From Enterobacter chengduensis (GTDB taxonomy: Bacteria > Pseudomonadota > Gammaproteobacteria > Enterobacterales > Enterobacteriaceae), in contig NZ_CP043318.1 in NCBI RefSeq assembly GCF_001984825.2, positions 4,092,001-4,156,000 of the forward strand: a stretch of 64,000 nt of DNA, in the 5' to 3' direction. The stretch's first letter is position 1. Each line of letters opens with the position of its first letter. Below are positions 1 to 11,719 of this stretch, piece by piece. The notes below the pieces were generated by a model. That model was not told the DNA's origin. It saw only the letters and a program-made list of their open reading frames with translations, and made no database searches. A program made the position numbers and the translations under genes.

Positions 1-1789
1 TTCGGCGTTCCGTTCGGGTGGCAATCGCCTGCACCAGCACGCGTTCATCGGCATACAGCGACAGGCGCTGACGCGCGCGCGTAATGGCGGTATAGATCAG
101 CTCGCGGGTAATGACGGGTGAAAGCTGCGTGGGCAGGACCAGCGCCGCGTGGTTAAACTCGGAGCCCTGGGATTTATGCACCGTCATCGCCCAGGCGGTT
201 TCATGCTCGGGCAAACGGCTGGGCTGGAAGGACTTCACGCTCCCGTCCGGCATATGGAACCAGACGCGCAGCCCCTGGCCGCAGTCGAGCGCAATCCCGA
301 TATCCCCGTTAAACAGCCCCAGCGCGCTGTCGTTGCGGGAAATCATCACCGGTCGCCCCTCATACCAGCGCGAGTGCGGGTTACGGTTAATTTTGCGTTT
401 TTGCGCCAGCAGCTGTTCCAGCCTGTCGTTCAGCCCCCGAACGCCAAAAGGCCCTTCCCTCAGCGCACAGAGCAGCTGATATTCGCCAAACGCGGCAATG
501 ACCTGCTCCGGCGAACTGTGCTGATGTACGTCCGTCAGAAAGCGCTGGTACCCCTGCAGGGCATCAGCGAGCATCGCCTGATAGGCTTCCCCGCTTTGCA
601 GGGATTTTTTCTCAATATCGGTGTAGGTACCGTCAAATACCGCCGCAGTAGTGCGCCGATCCCCGCGATTCACGGCCGCCGCAAGCTGGCCGATGCCGGA
701 GTCGCTGCCGAAACGGTAGCTTTTTTGCAGCAGACACAGGCTGTCGCGCAGCGCCCCGGCAAGCGAATGGTTTTCAGACGTGAGCGAACATCCGGTGAGA
801 CGGGCAAGCTCCTGCGCGCGTTCCGCGGTATATCCCAGGCTGGCATACGTGCAAATATCACCCAGCACGGCCCCCGCCTCTACGGAGGCAAGCTGGTCAC
901 GATCGCCGAGAAAAATGACGCGCGCGTGCGGCGGGAGCGCATCGATCAACCGCGACATCATCGTCAGGTCAATCATCGACGCTTCATCTACCACCAGCAC
1001 GTCAAGGTGTAAGGGGTTACCGGCATGATAGCGCAGGCGCTGGCTACCCGGCTGAGCGCCCAGTAGCCGGTGCAGGGTACTGGCTTCATTCGGGAAGAGC
1101 GCAAGCTGCTCTCCGGTGAGCGGCAGCTTTTGCAGCGCGCCGCCTAGCGATTCCGTCAGGCGTGCCGCCGCTTTGCCGGTGGGGGCCGCCAGGCGAATAC
1201 GGCACTTTTGCTCCCCCGATAGCTGAATCAGCGCGGCAAGCAGTTTTGCCACGGTGGTCGTTTTTCCGGTGCCCGGGCCGCCCGATATCACCGAAATCCG
1301 TCGCGTTAGCGCCACGGCAGCCGCTACTTTTTGCCAGTCCGTCGCCTCGTCAGAGGTAAACAGCGCATCCAGCACCTGCCGAAGCTGCGCTTCATCGCAG
1401 GGAAGCGGCGCGTTGGTCTCGCTGAAGAAGCGCGCTACCGTCAGTTCGTTACGCCACAGCCGGTTAAGATACAAACGCTCGCCGACCAGGATCATCGGCG
1501 TCCCGCTATCGGCTCCGCTCACGGCAGGCGAGCGGAGTAATGTCGCCTGCCAGTCCACCGCGTCACCCAGCAGCGCGAAACACGCCTGTAAAGCCGGAGG
1601 CATTTTCTCATCCACCGTCAGACGCGACAGCGGCAGACACACGTGCCCCTCCCCCGCGTCTTTGCTCAGAATAGCGGCGGCAAGCATGACGGCAGGCTCT
1701 TCGCCTGCCACCATCATGGCAAACTGCACGTCCAGGTGGCGCAGTAATCGTTGTTCAACCGCCTCCAGCAGTAGCGCCTGAATCGTCAT
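1..1789 (-). CDS. recD: RecD, exonuclease V alpha subunit (3' end cut by window edge)
   Basis: RecD is the 5'-3' helicase subunit of RecBCD, which unwinds and degrades double-strand ends until Chi. The start is the ATG at 1789, which overlaps the recB stop. The reading frame stays open to base 1, about 596 codons. E. coli RecD is 608 aa, so only about a dozen C-terminal residues are missing. The Walker A motif [10 protein letters not shown] is near residue 170, Walker B is VVDEAS, and the late helicase motif [10 protein letters not shown] is near the C terminus. Translational coupling to recB is implied by the ATGA-type overlap. argA usually follows in enterobacteria but lies outside the window. 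Confidence 0.97.
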   Translation of the reverse strand, partial: MTIQALLLEAVEQRLLRHLDVQFAMMVAGEEPAVMLAAAILSKDAGEGHVCLPLSRLTVDEKMPPALQACFALLGDAVDWQATLLRSPAVSGADSGTPMILVGERLYLNRLWRNELTVARFFSETNAPLPCDEAQLRQVLDALFTSDEATDWQKVAAAVALTRRISVISGGPGTGKTTTVAKLLAALIQLSGEQKCRIRLAAPTGKAAARLTESLGGALQKLPLTGEQLALFPNEASTLHRLLGAQPGSQRLRYHAGNPLHLDVLVVDEASMIDLTMMSRLIDALPPHARVIFLGDRDQLASVEAGAVLGDICTYASLGYTAERAQELARLTGCSLTSENHSLAGALRDSLCLLQKSYRFGSDSGIGQLAAAVNRGDRRTTAAVFDGTYTDIEKKSLQSGEAYQAMLADALQGYQRFLTDVHQHSSPEQVIAAFGEYQLLCALREGPFGVRGLNDRLEQLLAQKRKINRNPHSRWYEGRPVMISRNDSALGLFNGDIGIALDCGQGLRVWFHMPDGSVKSFQPSRLPEHETAWAMTVHKSQGSEFNHAALVLPTQLSPVITRELIYTAITRARQRLSLYADERVLVQAIATRTERR

Positions 1790-4700
1790 GCCACTTCCTC
1801 CGTGCCTGCAGCAAACAGGCTATCCATTTTTTCAATCAGTTCCGCAGCCGGACGGGTGCTAAAGACGCCGGAACGCGGGTCGTTGGCGTCCACACCGCGC
1901 AGGAACAGGTAAATAACGCCGCCAAAGTGGTCTTCGTAGCGGTAATTGGCCATGCGGTGACGCAGGTAACGGTGCAGCGCCAGGGTATAGAGCTGATACT
2001 GCAAATCGTAGCGATGCATTTGCATCGCCGAGGCCATCGCCTGCTGGGTATAGGCTGTGCTGTCTTCACCCAGCCAGTTCGATTTGTAATCGAGCAGGTA
2101 GTAGCGCCCTTCGTGGCGGAACACCAGGTCGATAAAGCCCTTGAGCATCCCCTGCACCTGGCGGAAGTTCAGCGGCGGGCACCCCGCGGATAACGGATCG
2201 AACTCGCGGACCAGCGCGTCAAGCGCCTCGGCCCTGAGCGGGCTGGCGATGGGGAGATAAAACTCCATCTCCACCTGCTTATCTTTTGCGGTCAACTGGC
2301 TAAGCGAGATCCCCTGCGTCGTGAGCGGCGCGTGCAGTACCGCGCGGATCCAGTCGGTGAGAACCGGCTGCCACTGTGCGTCGTAGCCACCGCTTTGTAA
2401 CATCTTCAGCACCCACTCTTCGGAAACCGGCTGGGTAAAATCCAGCTCTTCAAACAGGCTGTGCAAAAACGTGCCGGGCGATGCGCCGCGCGGAAACTGG
2501 TGCGGCGTTAGCAGCGGCTCCACGGGCACGCTACCGGCACCTGCGGCATCCACGTCCAGCTTTGGCATGAGATCCTGCGCAATACTCTGCCCATGCTGCT
2601 GTAAACCGGAGTAGCTGGTGACGCGCCAGTCGTCGGCAATGGTACGCACAACCTGGCGGGCATGGAGCGCTGACTCGCGCAGGTCCGGCATCTGCCAGCG
2701 GCTGTTGTCGGGCTGCGACGGAATATGCAGGGCAATATGCTCCGCGCAAAGCGATTCGATGCACTTGCGCAGGCCCGCCGCGTCTTTGGGTTCCCCCTGC
2801 TGAACAAGCCGCCCCAGCGCGCTCAGGTGAAAATCGGTCTCCCCGCTCTTTTCGCCCCGACGGCGGAACAGCGGCGCAACGCCCAGGCTACAGTGCCAGA
2901 CCGAGCGGGTCAGCGCCACGTAGAGCAGGCGTAAATCTTCCGCCAGACGTTCGGCCTCTGCCAGCTCTACGCTGGACTCCGCGTTGCTGAGATCGAGCAC
3001 CGCTTCGAACGACTCGCGATCGTGGTAAAAAGCCTGATCCTGCACGCGGTAATTAGCGATAAACGGCAGCCAGACCAGCGGGTATTCCAGGCCTTTCGAC
3101 TTGTGGATGGTGACGATCTGCACCAGATGCTTATCGCTCTCAAGGCGCATCTGCTGGCTGGACGAATTGCTGTTCGGATCGGCAATCTGCTGCGCCAGCC
3201 AGCGCACCAGGGCGTGTTCGCTCTCCAGCTGGGTCCCCGCTTCCTGCAAGAGTTCGCCAATGTGCAGAATATCGGTTAGCCGCCGCTCGCCGCCTGCGGT
3301 AGCCAGCATATTCTCCGCAATGTGCCGCTGTGCCATAAGCTCGCGCACCATCGCCATCACGCCGCGCTTCTGCCACCTTTCACGGTAGCGAACAAACTCT
3401 TCTACCACGGCATCCCACGCGGCTTCGTCATGGTTGAGCGCATCAATGTCCCGCGCGTTCAGCCCGAGCATCGCGCTCGCCAGGGCGCTGCGCAGCGTGC
3501 TTTCCCGCTCGGGAGCCAGCACAGCCTGCAGCAGCCATAGCATCTCCTGGGCTTCCAGCGTTTCAAAGACGCTGTCGCGGTTCGAGAGGTAGACGGAGGG
3601 GATATTCAGTAACGTCAGGGCGTCGCGAATGAGCGCGGCCTCCTGACGGCTGCGCACCAGCACCGTAATATCAGACGCCTTTACCGTGGCAGGTTTATCT
3701 CCCTTAAACAGCAGCGCCTCACCCCGCGCGCCCGCGCTGAGCCAGTCCCGAATTTGCGCGGCACAGTGCTGGGCCATGGCATTTTGATAGTCGGCAACGC
3801 CGCAGCCTTCACCGTCCAGCAGCCAGAAGTTCATGGCAGGCTGCGTCTCGCCGTTAAACTCGAAGCGCAACGAGGCATTTTTCTCGGCGAATTTTACCGG
3901 CTGAAACGGGATCTCCCGGAACATAAACGCCGTATCCATGCGGCTGAAGAGCGCGTTGACGCTTTCCACCATGCCGGGGGAAGAGCGCCAGTTGGTGTCG
4001 AGCGTGTAGTGCGCGTCAACCTCGCTGCGGGCTTTCATGTAGGTGAAAATATCCGCACCGCGGAAGGCGTAAATGGCCTGTTTCGGGTCGCCGATGAGCA
4101 GCAGCGCGGTGTCGGGCTGCTGGCGCCAGATGCGGCGGAAAATCCGGTACTGCTGAGGGTCGGTATCCTGAAATTCGTCAATCATCGCCACCGGGAAACG
4201 GGTGCGAATCGCGGCGGCAAGCGCTTCACCATTTTCACTGCACAGCGCGGCGTCGAGGCGGCTCAGCATATCGTCAAAGCCCAGTTCCCCCCGGCGGCGT
4301 TTCTCACGCGCGACGGCTTCGCGAATTTCCGTCATGGCGCGGGTAATCATCAGATCGTTGAGCGTGAGGGGTTCCGCCAGCAGGGCTTCAATCGCCTCAA
4401 ACAGGGGATGCTCAGGCACAATGCCGTCGGCTTTGGTTCGCTCAACCAGGAAACGCCGGGAGAATTTCTCCAGCGCGTCCGGGAGCTGATAGCCTCGCGT
4501 CTCCTCCTGCGCCCAGGCGCTGATCTTGTCGATCCATTTCCCCTGATTGCCGCGGTTGAACTTGCGTCGGTCAATCCCGGAATTTTCGATGATGCCGTCA
4601 ATCTCGCCGACTGACGCCAACCATTTTTGCTTGATCCCGGCAATTTTCGCGACAATTTTTTCATGCCGAGAAGCCAGCGTTTCATCCGCAGGCGGCGGGG

Positions 4701-5328
4701 ATTTGATGACCGGCGCTTCCCCCTGCAGATAGCGATCGATAGCCCTCAGCAGCGCCTCTGGCCCCTTCCACAACGCATGTACCGCCTCGGCGATATCGCG
4801 CGGTAACGGGTAGCAGTGGCGACGCCAGAAATCCGCGCAGGCCTGATAGCGCAGCACGGATTCATCTTCAATAAGCTGCTGTTCAAACAGCATGCCGGAT
4901 TCAAACGCATTCAGGCTCAGCATGCGCTGGCAAAAACCGTGGATGGTAAAGACGGACGCTTCGTCCATCTGCCGTTCAGCGAGCAGCAGCCACTGGGCTG
5001 CCTGTTGCTTATCGGCAATTTCTTCAAGAAGGCTCGCGTAAAGGGGGTTATCCGTGCTCTGACGCAGACAGGCGATGCGCAGCTCGTGGATGTTAGTACG
5101 AATACGGCCCCGCAGCTCTGCGGTGGCGGCCTCGGTGAAGGTCACCACCAGCAGCTCTTCCACGCTCAAAGGGCGAGGAAAAGCGGCGCTGCCGCCAAGC
5201 CCTAACAGCAGGCGCAGATAGAGGGCGGCAATGGTGAAGGTTTTTCCCGTTCCCGCTGAGGCTTCAATCAATCGTTCACCCTGCAGAGGTAAACGTAAGG
5301 GATCAAGGGACTCAGCGGTGTCGGTCAT
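1786..5328 (-). CDS. recB: RecB, exonuclease V beta subunit
   Basis: RecB is the 3'-5' SF1 helicase and sole nuclease of RecBCD, and it loads RecA after Chi. At 1180 aa it is the same length as E. coli RecB. The Walker A motif [11 protein letters not shown] is at about residue 24, and the UvrD-like motifs [11 protein letters not shown] and [12 protein letters not shown] follow. The C-terminal nuclease domain shows [10 protein letters not shown], the D-x-K catalytic pair of the family. The start overlaps the ptrA stop by 4 nt, and the stop overlaps the recD start, so ptrA-recB-recD are translationally coupled. Confidence 0.98.
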   Translation of the reverse strand: MTDTAESLDPLRLPLQGERLIEASAGTGKTFTIAALYLRLLLGLGGSAAFPRPLSVEELLVVTFTEAATAELRGRIRTNIHELRIACLRQSTDNPLYASLLEEIADKQQAAQWLLLAERQMDEASVFTIHGFCQRMLSLNAFESGMLFEQQLIEDESVLRYQACADFWRRHCYPLPRDIAEAVHALWKGPEALLRAIDRYLQGEAPVIKSPPPADETLASRHEKIVAKIAGIKQKWLASVGEIDGIIENSGIDRRKFNRGNQGKWIDKISAWAQEETRGYQLPDALEKFSRRFLVERTKADGIVPEHPLFEAIEALLAEPLTLNDLMITRAMTEIREAVAREKRRRGELGFDDMLSRLDAALCSENGEALAAAIRTRFPVAMIDEFQDTDPQQYRIFRRIWRQQPDTALLLIGDPKQAIYAFRGADIFTYMKARSEVDAHYTLDTNWRSSPGMVESVNALFSRMDTAFMFREIPFQPVKFAEKNASLRFEFNGETQPAMNFWLLDGEGCGVADYQNAMAQHCAAQIRDWLSAGARGEALLFKGDKPATVKASDITVLVRSRQEAALIRDALTLLNIPSVYLSNRDSVFETLEAQEMLWLLQAVLAPERESTLRSALASAMLGLNARDIDALNHDEAAWDAVVEEFVRYRERWQKRGVMAMVRELMAQRHIAENMLATAGGERRLTDILHIGELLQEAGTQLESEHALVRWLAQQIADPNSNSSSQQMRLESDKHLVQIVTIHKSKGLEYPLVWLPFIANYRVQDQAFYHDRESFEAVLDLSNAESSVELAEAERLAEDLRLLYVALTRSVWHCSLGVAPLFRRRGEKSGETDFHLSALGRLVQQGEPKDAAGLRKCIESLCAEHIALHIPSQPDNSRWQMPDLRESALHARQVVRTIADDWRVTSYSGLQQHGQSIAQDLMPKLDVDAAGAGSVPVEPLLTPHQFPRGASPGTFLHSLFEELDFTQPVSEEWVLKMLQSGGYDAQWQPVLTDWIRAVLHAPLTTQGISLSQLTAKDKQVEMEFYLPIASPLRAEALDALVREFDPLSAGCPPLNFRQVQGMLKGFIDLVFRHEGRYYLLDYKSNWLGEDSTAYTQQAMASAMQMHRYDLQYQLYTLALHRYLRHRMANYRYEDHFGGVIYLFLRGVDANDPRSGVFSTRPAAELIEKMDSLFAAGTEEVA

Positions 5329-8192
5329 TCTTTCTTACTCCAGGGCATAGATTGCTGCAGCGCGCTGACGCTCTTCCAGACTTTCCAGCCTTTCGGGTTC
5401 ACGTACTCCGTTTTCCCGTTCTGGCTACCAGAAACCTGAGACAGGATGGTAATCCCCTGCGGCTTAATGACCGCCTGATGGAAGAAGTCGGCAACCTTCT
5501 GCGGCGTCAGCTGTTTTATCTCGGCCACTACTTTATCACGCGAATCAAATTTCAGATTACCGCGATCGAAATCTTTGCTCAGCTGCGAGGCTTCTTCACC
5601 CAGCGTCTGCGGCGGCTGCATCACCTGCGCGATGACGGCCTGCTGGATCTGGGCGAACTCTTCCGGCTTCATGGCGCGCAGTTTAGCTTCCACCTGGGGG
5701 AAGAAGGCCTGGTAACGCTGCCAGAGATACGCCGGCTGTTTATCGCTGCTTTGCAGCAGGAAGCCCAGCCCCCACTGACGACCAACGTTCATGGAGAAGG
5801 CAAACACCGCGTAGCCGAGCTGCTCCTCCGTGCGTAACTGGTTATAGAACCACGGCTGAATAATCTGTCCCAGCACGGCACTTTGCGCTGAACTGGCGAA
5901 TTCATCGTAGCCCGTTGGCACAAATACCGCGGCCAGCGCGGAATCCGTGCTGTTACCCGTCTTTTCAAAAATCACATTCTGTTTTTTCTCAACCAGCACG
6001 TCCTGGTTGCGGCACCACTCGTCGCCTTTTGATCCGAGCTGAGTGCGCACGTTCTCCGCCAGGATTTTAGCCTGTTCCTCACTCATGTTGCCGACGATAA
6101 GGAACTCCGGGCGCGTGTTGGTTTTCAGCGCGTCGCGGTACGCCAGCACGTCTTTTAAGGTGATCGAAGGCAGCAGCGCGCGGCGGTCTTCTCGCTGGAA
6201 ATAAGGCACCTGCGACAGCATTTGCGCGGGCATCAGCGCCAGATCGTAAGCTTTGCCTTTCTCCGCAGAATCCATCATCTGCGCATACCACGATTTGGCC
6301 TGTTCAAGCTGCTCTTCTGTCGGCGTATAGCTGAAATAACCCTCCAGCAGGGCCTGGAACAGCTGAGGCAAACGCTGGGTATAGCCGTTTGCATTGAGCA
6401 TCAAACCGTTGTTGGCGTTGGTGGAGAAGGTGATCCCGCCTACGGCCGCCTGGTTGCTGAGCTGATCGAGCGCAATTCCGGCGAGATAGTCATTGAGCGC
6501 GAACATCACCTGATTTTTAGCGCTGTTCATCGCTTTCGGGTTGCGCAGCACCACGCTGACATCGGCCTTAGGCTCGCTTGCGAAGTAGCGGCTTGGGGTA
6601 TACACCACGCGCAGCGTCGGCTCATCAATGATGAGTTCAGGGTGCGGGTAATCTTTCGTCGTTTTGATAAGCGAGAAGTCGTCCGGAATATAGGGGTTCA
6701 GCTCCGGCAGCTTCAACGCAATCTCCCCCGCCTTCTTCTGCCAGTCGGCGAAGGCCTGCGCGCTAATTTTATCCACCTGATAAGGGGCATCAACAAAATA
6801 GGCCGTCTTGTTATGCGGTTCGTCCGGGCTGATGTACCAGATGCGGGCATTCTCCGGCGTCATCATCGCCAGGCGGGCCTTTAACGCCTCGGCATCATAC
6901 CGGTCGGCGATATTGACCGCGTCGAGCGTGTGCTCCACCGGCACGCGGATCATGGTATCCGCCAGCCACTCCACGTAATCCATGTCGCGGGTAATGGACG
7001 GATAACGGAAATCGAGATCAAGCACGTGGGCAAGTTCGTCAAAATAACGCTTATCGACGCCCTTCTCACGGAGTAATGAAAGGTAGCTGAAGATCGCCGC
7101 CACCACTTCATCACGGTTTGCCAGCCCTTTGTCGGTCAACGTGGCGGAGATCGCCAGCACGCCGCTGTTGCCGTTCACAACCGGATCGGAGTCGGCGCGA
7201 ATACCTTCCACCAGCCCCTGCTTTTGCAGCCAGTCCGACAGCGTCCCCGGGCTTCGGTTACCTATCAGGTAGGTCACCAGCTCATCGGTTTTACTGCGAA
7301 ACTGTGCCGTGTTGTTATCGATGCGGAATTCCACGCGCAGCACTTTGCGCGGCATGGCAGGGACGTAGTGGATCACGATACCTTTTTGCGCATCCGTGAC
7401 CACTGGAACGGAGATTTCCGGCAGGTCGATATTTTTATTCGGCACCCGGCCAAACGTTTTGGCCGCCATACCTGCCAGCTCTGGTAAGGGTTTATTGCTG
7501 TAGATGACCGCTTTCATCAGGTTAGCGGAATAGTATTTATCGCGAAACGCGTGCAGGGCCTCAAGCACCGGACTGTTCGGCTTGTCGCTCAGGGTTTCCA
7601 GGTTACCGCCGGAGAAGCGCGAACCGGGGTGTGCGGGGTTGATGGTTTCGGCGCTGACCTGCGCCATGCGCATACCGTCTCGCGTGCGGGCCATGGTTAG
7701 CTCGGCATTCACCGCATTACGTTCACGATCGGCGTATTTTTTATCGAGCAGCGGCGCGGCAATAGCATCGGCAAGACGATCGACAGCCCCTTCGAGCGCA
7801 TCATTTTCGACTTCGAGATAAAAGGCCGTGCGGTACGGTGCCGTGCTGGCATTGTGGCTGCCGCCATGCATCTTCAGAAATTCGGACAGGCTATCTGGCT
7901 GCGGGTATTTTTTTGACCCCATCAGCGTCATATGTTCCAGATAGTGTGCAAGCCCAGGATGCGCGTCAGGGTCTTCCAGCGATCCAACCGGCACCACTAA
8001 TGCCGACAGGGATTTCACCGCCTGCGGGTCGGAAACCAGCAGCACGGTCATCCCGTTATCAAGACGAATAGCCTGATATTGGCGGGTATCTTTTTCGCTT
8101 TTACGAATAGTTTCCTGGACGGGTTGCCAACCGGAGTCTGCCTGAGTGACAGGTACCCAGAGGGCGAAAAACAACACAAACGCTTTAAACAA
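5325..8192 (-). CDS. ptrA: Protease III (pitrilysin), periplasmic zinc metalloprotease
   Basis: A periplasmic M16 metallopeptidase that degrades peptides and small proteins such as insulin fragments. The product is 955 aa with an N-terminal Sec signal peptide (FKAFVLFFALWVPVTQA). The inverted zinc motif HYLEH is near residue 83, and the distal glutamate lies in a NAELTMAR segment. The start appears to be TTG at 8192, with AGAGGT six bases upstream. An in-frame stop lies five codons further upstream and no ATG lies between. E. coli annotation is 962 aa, with a few extra N-terminal residues. Protease III lies inside the rec operon but is not part of the RecBCD enzyme. Confidence 0.96.
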   Translation of the reverse strand: MFKAFVLFFALWVPVTQADSGWQPVQETIRKSEKDTRQYQAIRLDNGMTVLLVSDPQAVKSLSALVVPVGSLEDPDAHPGLAHYLEHMTLMGSKKYPQPDSLSEFLKMHGGSHNASTAPYRTAFYLEVENDALEGAVDRLADAIAAPLLDKKYADRERNAVNAELTMARTRDGMRMAQVSAETINPAHPGSRFSGGNLETLSDKPNSPVLEALHAFRDKYYSANLMKAVIYSNKPLPELAGMAAKTFGRVPNKNIDLPEISVPVVTDAQKGIVIHYVPAMPRKVLRVEFRIDNNTAQFRSKTDELVTYLIGNRSPGTLSDWLQKQGLVEGIRADSDPVVNGNSGVLAISATLTDKGLANRDEVVAAIFSYLSLLREKGVDKRYFDELAHVLDLDFRYPSITRDMDYVEWLADTMIRVPVEHTLDAVNIADRYDAEALKARLAMMTPENARIWYISPDEPHNKTAYFVDAPYQVDKISAQAFADWQKKAGEIALKLPELNPYIPDDFSLIKTTKDYPHPELIIDEPTLRVVYTPSRYFASEPKADVSVVLRNPKAMNSAKNQVMFALNDYLAGIALDQLSNQAAVGGITFSTNANNGLMLNANGYTQRLPQLFQALLEGYFSYTPTEEQLEQAKSWYAQMMDSAEKGKAYDLALMPAQMLSQVPYFQREDRRALLPSITLKDVLAYRDALKTNTRPEFLIVGNMSEEQAKILAENVRTQLGSKGDEWCRNQDVLVEKKQNVIFEKTGNSTDSALAAVFVPTGYDEFASSAQSAVLGQIIQPWFYNQLRTEEQLGYAVFAFSMNVGRQWGLGFLLQSSDKQPAYLWQRYQAFFPQVEAKLRAMKPEEFAQIQQAVIAQVMQPPQTLGEEASQLSKDFDRGNLKFDSRDKVVAEIKQLTPQKVADFFHQAVIKPQGITILSQVSGSQNGKTEYVNPKGWKVWKSVSALQQSMPWSKKE

Positions 8193-8332
8193 GGTGCTAC
8201 CTCTTTATCACGGCTACATCATTAACACACTGCGTGCTGGACACGCCAACATCTCTTTATTGGGTACATCAGTCCGTGATAAGAGGTGCATCATAAATGA
8301 ACACCTCTGACTGCGCAATTTTTATACAGCAC

Positions 8333-11300
8333 TCAGGACTGATTAAATCTAAACAACGGCAGCAGGTAGCGCTGCGCCTCTTCCGTGATAGCGTCGAAGT
8401 ATTCTGGCTCAAGCGTTCGCCACAAGCGCTGATACCACACATCTTCACCTTCACCACGCACCATCATGTTACCTTCGTAGGCCTGCATAAATTTGCTGCG
8501 CGCTTTCTGCAGCGAAGACTCATCCGTTAACATCGCATCATTCTGCGCGTCATAACAGGCTTTTATCCACGCACCGCCACTTTCAGGTAGTAACAGAAGC
8601 GGTTTGTTGATTCCCTGGCCGTAGCCCTCAATATACAAAGACAGATACCGTAACGCCTGTTCAGACTCCATCGGCGGGAAGCGCCACTCGCCCTCTTTGC
8701 GCACGAAGATCCGGCTTTCACCTTGATGACCCAACGCACTGTAGACAAGATGTTCCAGCCAGAGTTGCAATCCCTGGGAAACGCTAAGCATTGAGGGCCG
8801 CCAGCGCAGCAGCCCGTCAGGCTGAACCTGGGTTAACCAGCCAGTGAGCTGTACACCGTTGCAGCTGAGATCGATTTCAATACTTTTTCCTGGCTGTCGG
8901 CACGCTCTCACGCGCTCTGCCAGGGCGGTCATCTCCTGACACTGCGCCTCCCAGACGATCTCCCCGAACGCGCCGTAGGGCAGCTGCCCTGCGGCACGGT
9001 AGCGGCGGTAAAGCTTGTCCGCATCCTCCTCTTCAACCAGCGCGTTCAGCAATTGCAGGTTTAACTGGTAGCGCTCCAGCCCTTCCAGCGTAAAGGGCTC
9101 TGCATCAGGAATTTCACTCTCTTCAGAACGGAAGTTGACCTGTAGTCGCTGCTGGAAGAAGGCGCGCACCGGATGCGCCCAAAACCGCTGAAGCTGTTCA
9201 AAGGTCAGGGTGTCGACAGGCCGTGGGTCAAGCTCCTGAATGAAATCGGTATGTGCTCTCCCCTCTTTTTTTGCCGCGGGTAGCCACTCCTGAGCATAGC
9301 TCTGGCGCTCGCTGGCAACGTAATTCACAGGGTCAAACGGCATGCGGCTGTGGTAACAGGTGATATGGGCTTTCACCCTCTGCTCGCTTTCATCACAGTT
9401 GCGTTCTTCATCCCCCGGCAGATAGTGACTTTGGCCGATATAGTCCACCAGCTCCTGCACCAGAACGGAAGGGAAACGCTCGCTGTTGTCCTGGATGGAA
9501 CGACCAATATAGCTGATATAGAGCTTACTCTGGGCGGAGATGAGCGCCTCAAGGAAAAGGTAGCGGTCATCATCACGGCGGCTACGGTCGCCCCGTTTTG
9601 GATTTGCGCTCATCAAATCGAACCCCAGCGGCGCCAGCGCGCGGGGATACACGCCGTCGTTCATGCCGAGCAGGCAGACCACTTTAAACGGGATAGAACG
9701 CATGGGCATCAGGGTGCAGATATTGATGGGACCGGCCAGGAAACGCTGGCTGATTCGCTCCTGGTCAAGCCGCTGCGTCAACTCATCCCTCAACAGCGAC
9801 AACGGAATGGCTTCCTGATAGTGGGAATTCACGCCTTCGTCGATAATGGCCTGCCACTGTGTTTCAATGAGCGCCATTGCCGCTTCGGTGTCGCTGTCCG
9901 GCAGGAAGAAATCATTGAGCAACGCCCTGCACACCGGAAGCCACGCTTCAAGCGTTCGCGGCTGGAGCAGCTCGTGTCGCCAGCGGTTAAGCTGCATCAG
10001 CAGCGACGCTAAATGCCCCACCAGCTCAGCAATCAACCCGCTGGATTCATCGTAAGGCAGCACCTCGTTCCACTCGCCCTGGCTGCTCTCCATGGCGTAG
10101 CCCAGCAGCATACGCGTCAGACCAAATCGCCACGTGTGCTGCCCGGTTGGAGGAAGTTCGAACTCCTGCACGTTATCGTCATCGATCCCCCAGCGCACCC
10201 CAGACTCATTCACCCACTGGCGAAGGTAGCGCAGCCCCTCTTCATTGATGTTGAAGCGTGCGGCCAGCACGGGAACATCCAGTAACGCCAGAACATCTTC
10301 CGAGATGAACCGGCTATCCGACAGTGACAGCAGAGTGATAAAGGCCTGCAATAGCGGATGCGACTGGCGGGCACGACGGTCAGAGATAGCGTAAGGCAGG
10401 TATCGCTCACCCGTCGCGCTGCCAAAGACGGCCTGAATAAAGGGGCTGTAGCTGTCGATATCCGCCACCATCACCACGATGTCGCGCGGCGTCAGGTCGG
10501 GGTCCTCCTGCAGCATCGCCAGCAGCTGGTCGTGAAGCACTTCGACCTCGCGCTGCGGGCTGTGGCAAACGTGGAACGTGACGCTGCGATCGTCGGGATC
10601 CAGTTTTCGCTTACTGTCGCTGCGTTCGAACTCGTTCGCCGTCACGCCCATCACGACGCGGTTTTCCAGGTCCAGAATGTCTAACTGAATGTTATGCAGC
10701 AGGCTGTCCGGGGCTATCTCCACAAAGGCATCCACGTCACCTTCACCTGAGGACGTGATGTCTGAAAGCATATGAATGTAGTCACGCCCCAGCTTACCCC
10801 ATGAGGCAAGCAGCGGATTGGGCAGGTTCTGGATCCCCTCTTCATCAAAAAGCTGCCCGACAGCCGAAACGTCTTTAAACAGAGGCACCGTTCGCTCTTC
10901 AAAAAGGCGCTTTCTTTGACGGGTCACCAGCCGTGCAAGCCAGCGTTCGTCAAGGATATCCCCCCAATACTGCCGGCAGGGGTTGGTAAACAAAATATGG
11001 ATATCAATATGCTTACCCAGCGCATGCAACGCCTTCAGATAAATGGGGGGTAATGCGGATATCCCGCAGATAAAGACGCGTGACGGCAGCCGTGCCGGGC
11101 GCTCCGACGCATTTTCAAGTATCGAGATAAACCGATCGTACAGATTGGCACGGTGCCACTTAGGCTGGCCAAGTTTCTCCGTATGATCCACCAGCGCTTT
11201 CCACAGCGGTGCCTGCCATACCTGCGCCTCCGGCAGCCCGTCGACCAGCTCGCCCGCTTCCCAACGGATTAACCAGTCAGAACGGTAAACCAGGTATTGG

Positions 11301-11707
11301 TCGTAGAGATCGGCGGTGCGCGACGCCAGCTGGAACAGCTTGCGCTTATCGGTGTCATCGTTGAGGTAGTGACGCAGCATGGCAAATTCATCGCGCTGCA
11401 GCATTTCCGGCAGTAGCGCCATCAGCTTCCAGCTCATCGCCTGCTTGTTGAATGCGCTCTGCTCTGGAATATCCGGCAACACGCGCACGAACATGTCCCA
11501 GATAAAGCTCGCGGGCAGCGGGAAATCGATGTTCGCGGCTATGCCAAACTTGCGGGAAAGGGACATTTGCAGCCACTGTGCCATACCGGTGCTCTGCACC
11601 AGCACCATTTCGGGCTCAAACGGATCGTCAAGCCGCTCGCGCTCAACGATAAACTCCATCAGCGCTTCCAGCACATCCAGACGATTTGAGTGGTAGACCC
11701 TTAACAT
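8333..11707 (-). CDS. recC: RecC, exonuclease V gamma subunit
   Basis: RecC is the structural and Chi-recognition subunit that staples RecB and RecD and channels the split strands. The product is 1124 aa (about 1122 in E. coli). It begins MLRVYHSNRLDVLEALM and carries the dead-helicase and dead-nuclease architecture typical of the family. As expected it has no intact Walker A. It is separated from ptrA by 140 bp, so ptrA may have its own promoter. The prepilin-like genes lie just upstream. Confidence 0.98.
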   Translation of the reverse strand: MLRVYHSNRLDVLEALMEFIVERERLDDPFEPEMVLVQSTGMAQWLQMSLSRKFGIAANIDFPLPASFIWDMFVRVLPDIPEQSAFNKQAMSWKLMALLPEMLQRDEFAMLRHYLNDDTDKRKLFQLASRTADLYDQYLVYRSDWLIRWEAGELVDGLPEAQVWQAPLWKALVDHTEKLGQPKWHRANLYDRFISILENASERPARLPSRVFICGISALPPIYLKALHALGKHIDIHILFTNPCRQYWGDILDERWLARLVTRQRKRLFEERTVPLFKDVSAVGQLFDEEGIQNLPNPLLASWGKLGRDYIHMLSDITSSGEGDVDAFVEIAPDSLLHNIQLDILDLENRVVMGVTANEFERSDSKRKLDPDDRSVTFHVCHSPQREVEVLHDQLLAMLQEDPDLTPRDIVVMVADIDSYSPFIQAVFGSATGERYLPYAISDRRARQSHPLLQAFITLLSLSDSRFISEDVLALLDVPVLAARFNINEEGLRYLRQWVNESGVRWGIDDDNVQEFELPPTGQHTWRFGLTRMLLGYAMESSQGEWNEVLPYDESSGLIAELVGHLASLLMQLNRWRHELLQPRTLEAWLPVCRALLNDFFLPDSDTEAAMALIETQWQAIIDEGVNSHYQEAIPLSLLRDELTQRLDQERISQRFLAGPINICTLMPMRSIPFKVVCLLGMNDGVYPRALAPLGFDLMSANPKRGDRSRRDDDRYLFLEALISAQSKLYISYIGRSIQDNSERFPSVLVQELVDYIGQSHYLPGDEERNCDESEQRVKAHITCYHSRMPFDPVNYVASERQSYAQEWLPAAKKEGRAHTDFIQELDPRPVDTLTFEQLQRFWAHPVRAFFQQRLQVNFRSEESEIPDAEPFTLEGLERYQLNLQLLNALVEEEDADKLYRRYRAAGQLPYGAFGEIVWEAQCQEMTALAERVRACRQPGKSIEIDLSCNGVQLTGWLTQVQPDGLLRWRPSMLSVSQGLQLWLEHLVYSALGHQGESRIFVRKEGEWRFPPMESEQALRYLSLYIEGYGQGINKPLLLLPESGGAWIKACYDAQNDAMLTDESSLQKARSKFMQAYEGNMMVRGEGEDVWYQRLWRTLEPEYFDAITEEAQRYLLPLFRFNQS

Positions 11708-11719
11708 AGACGCTCCCGA

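Noticed and set aside
149..1012. Long plus-strand open frame inside recD
   Set aside because: Antisense shadow of a GC-rich conserved gene; no ribosome site or family resemblance. Similar shadows at 3754-4614, 22692-23702, 32184-32996 and 44559-45743 were left out for the same reason.
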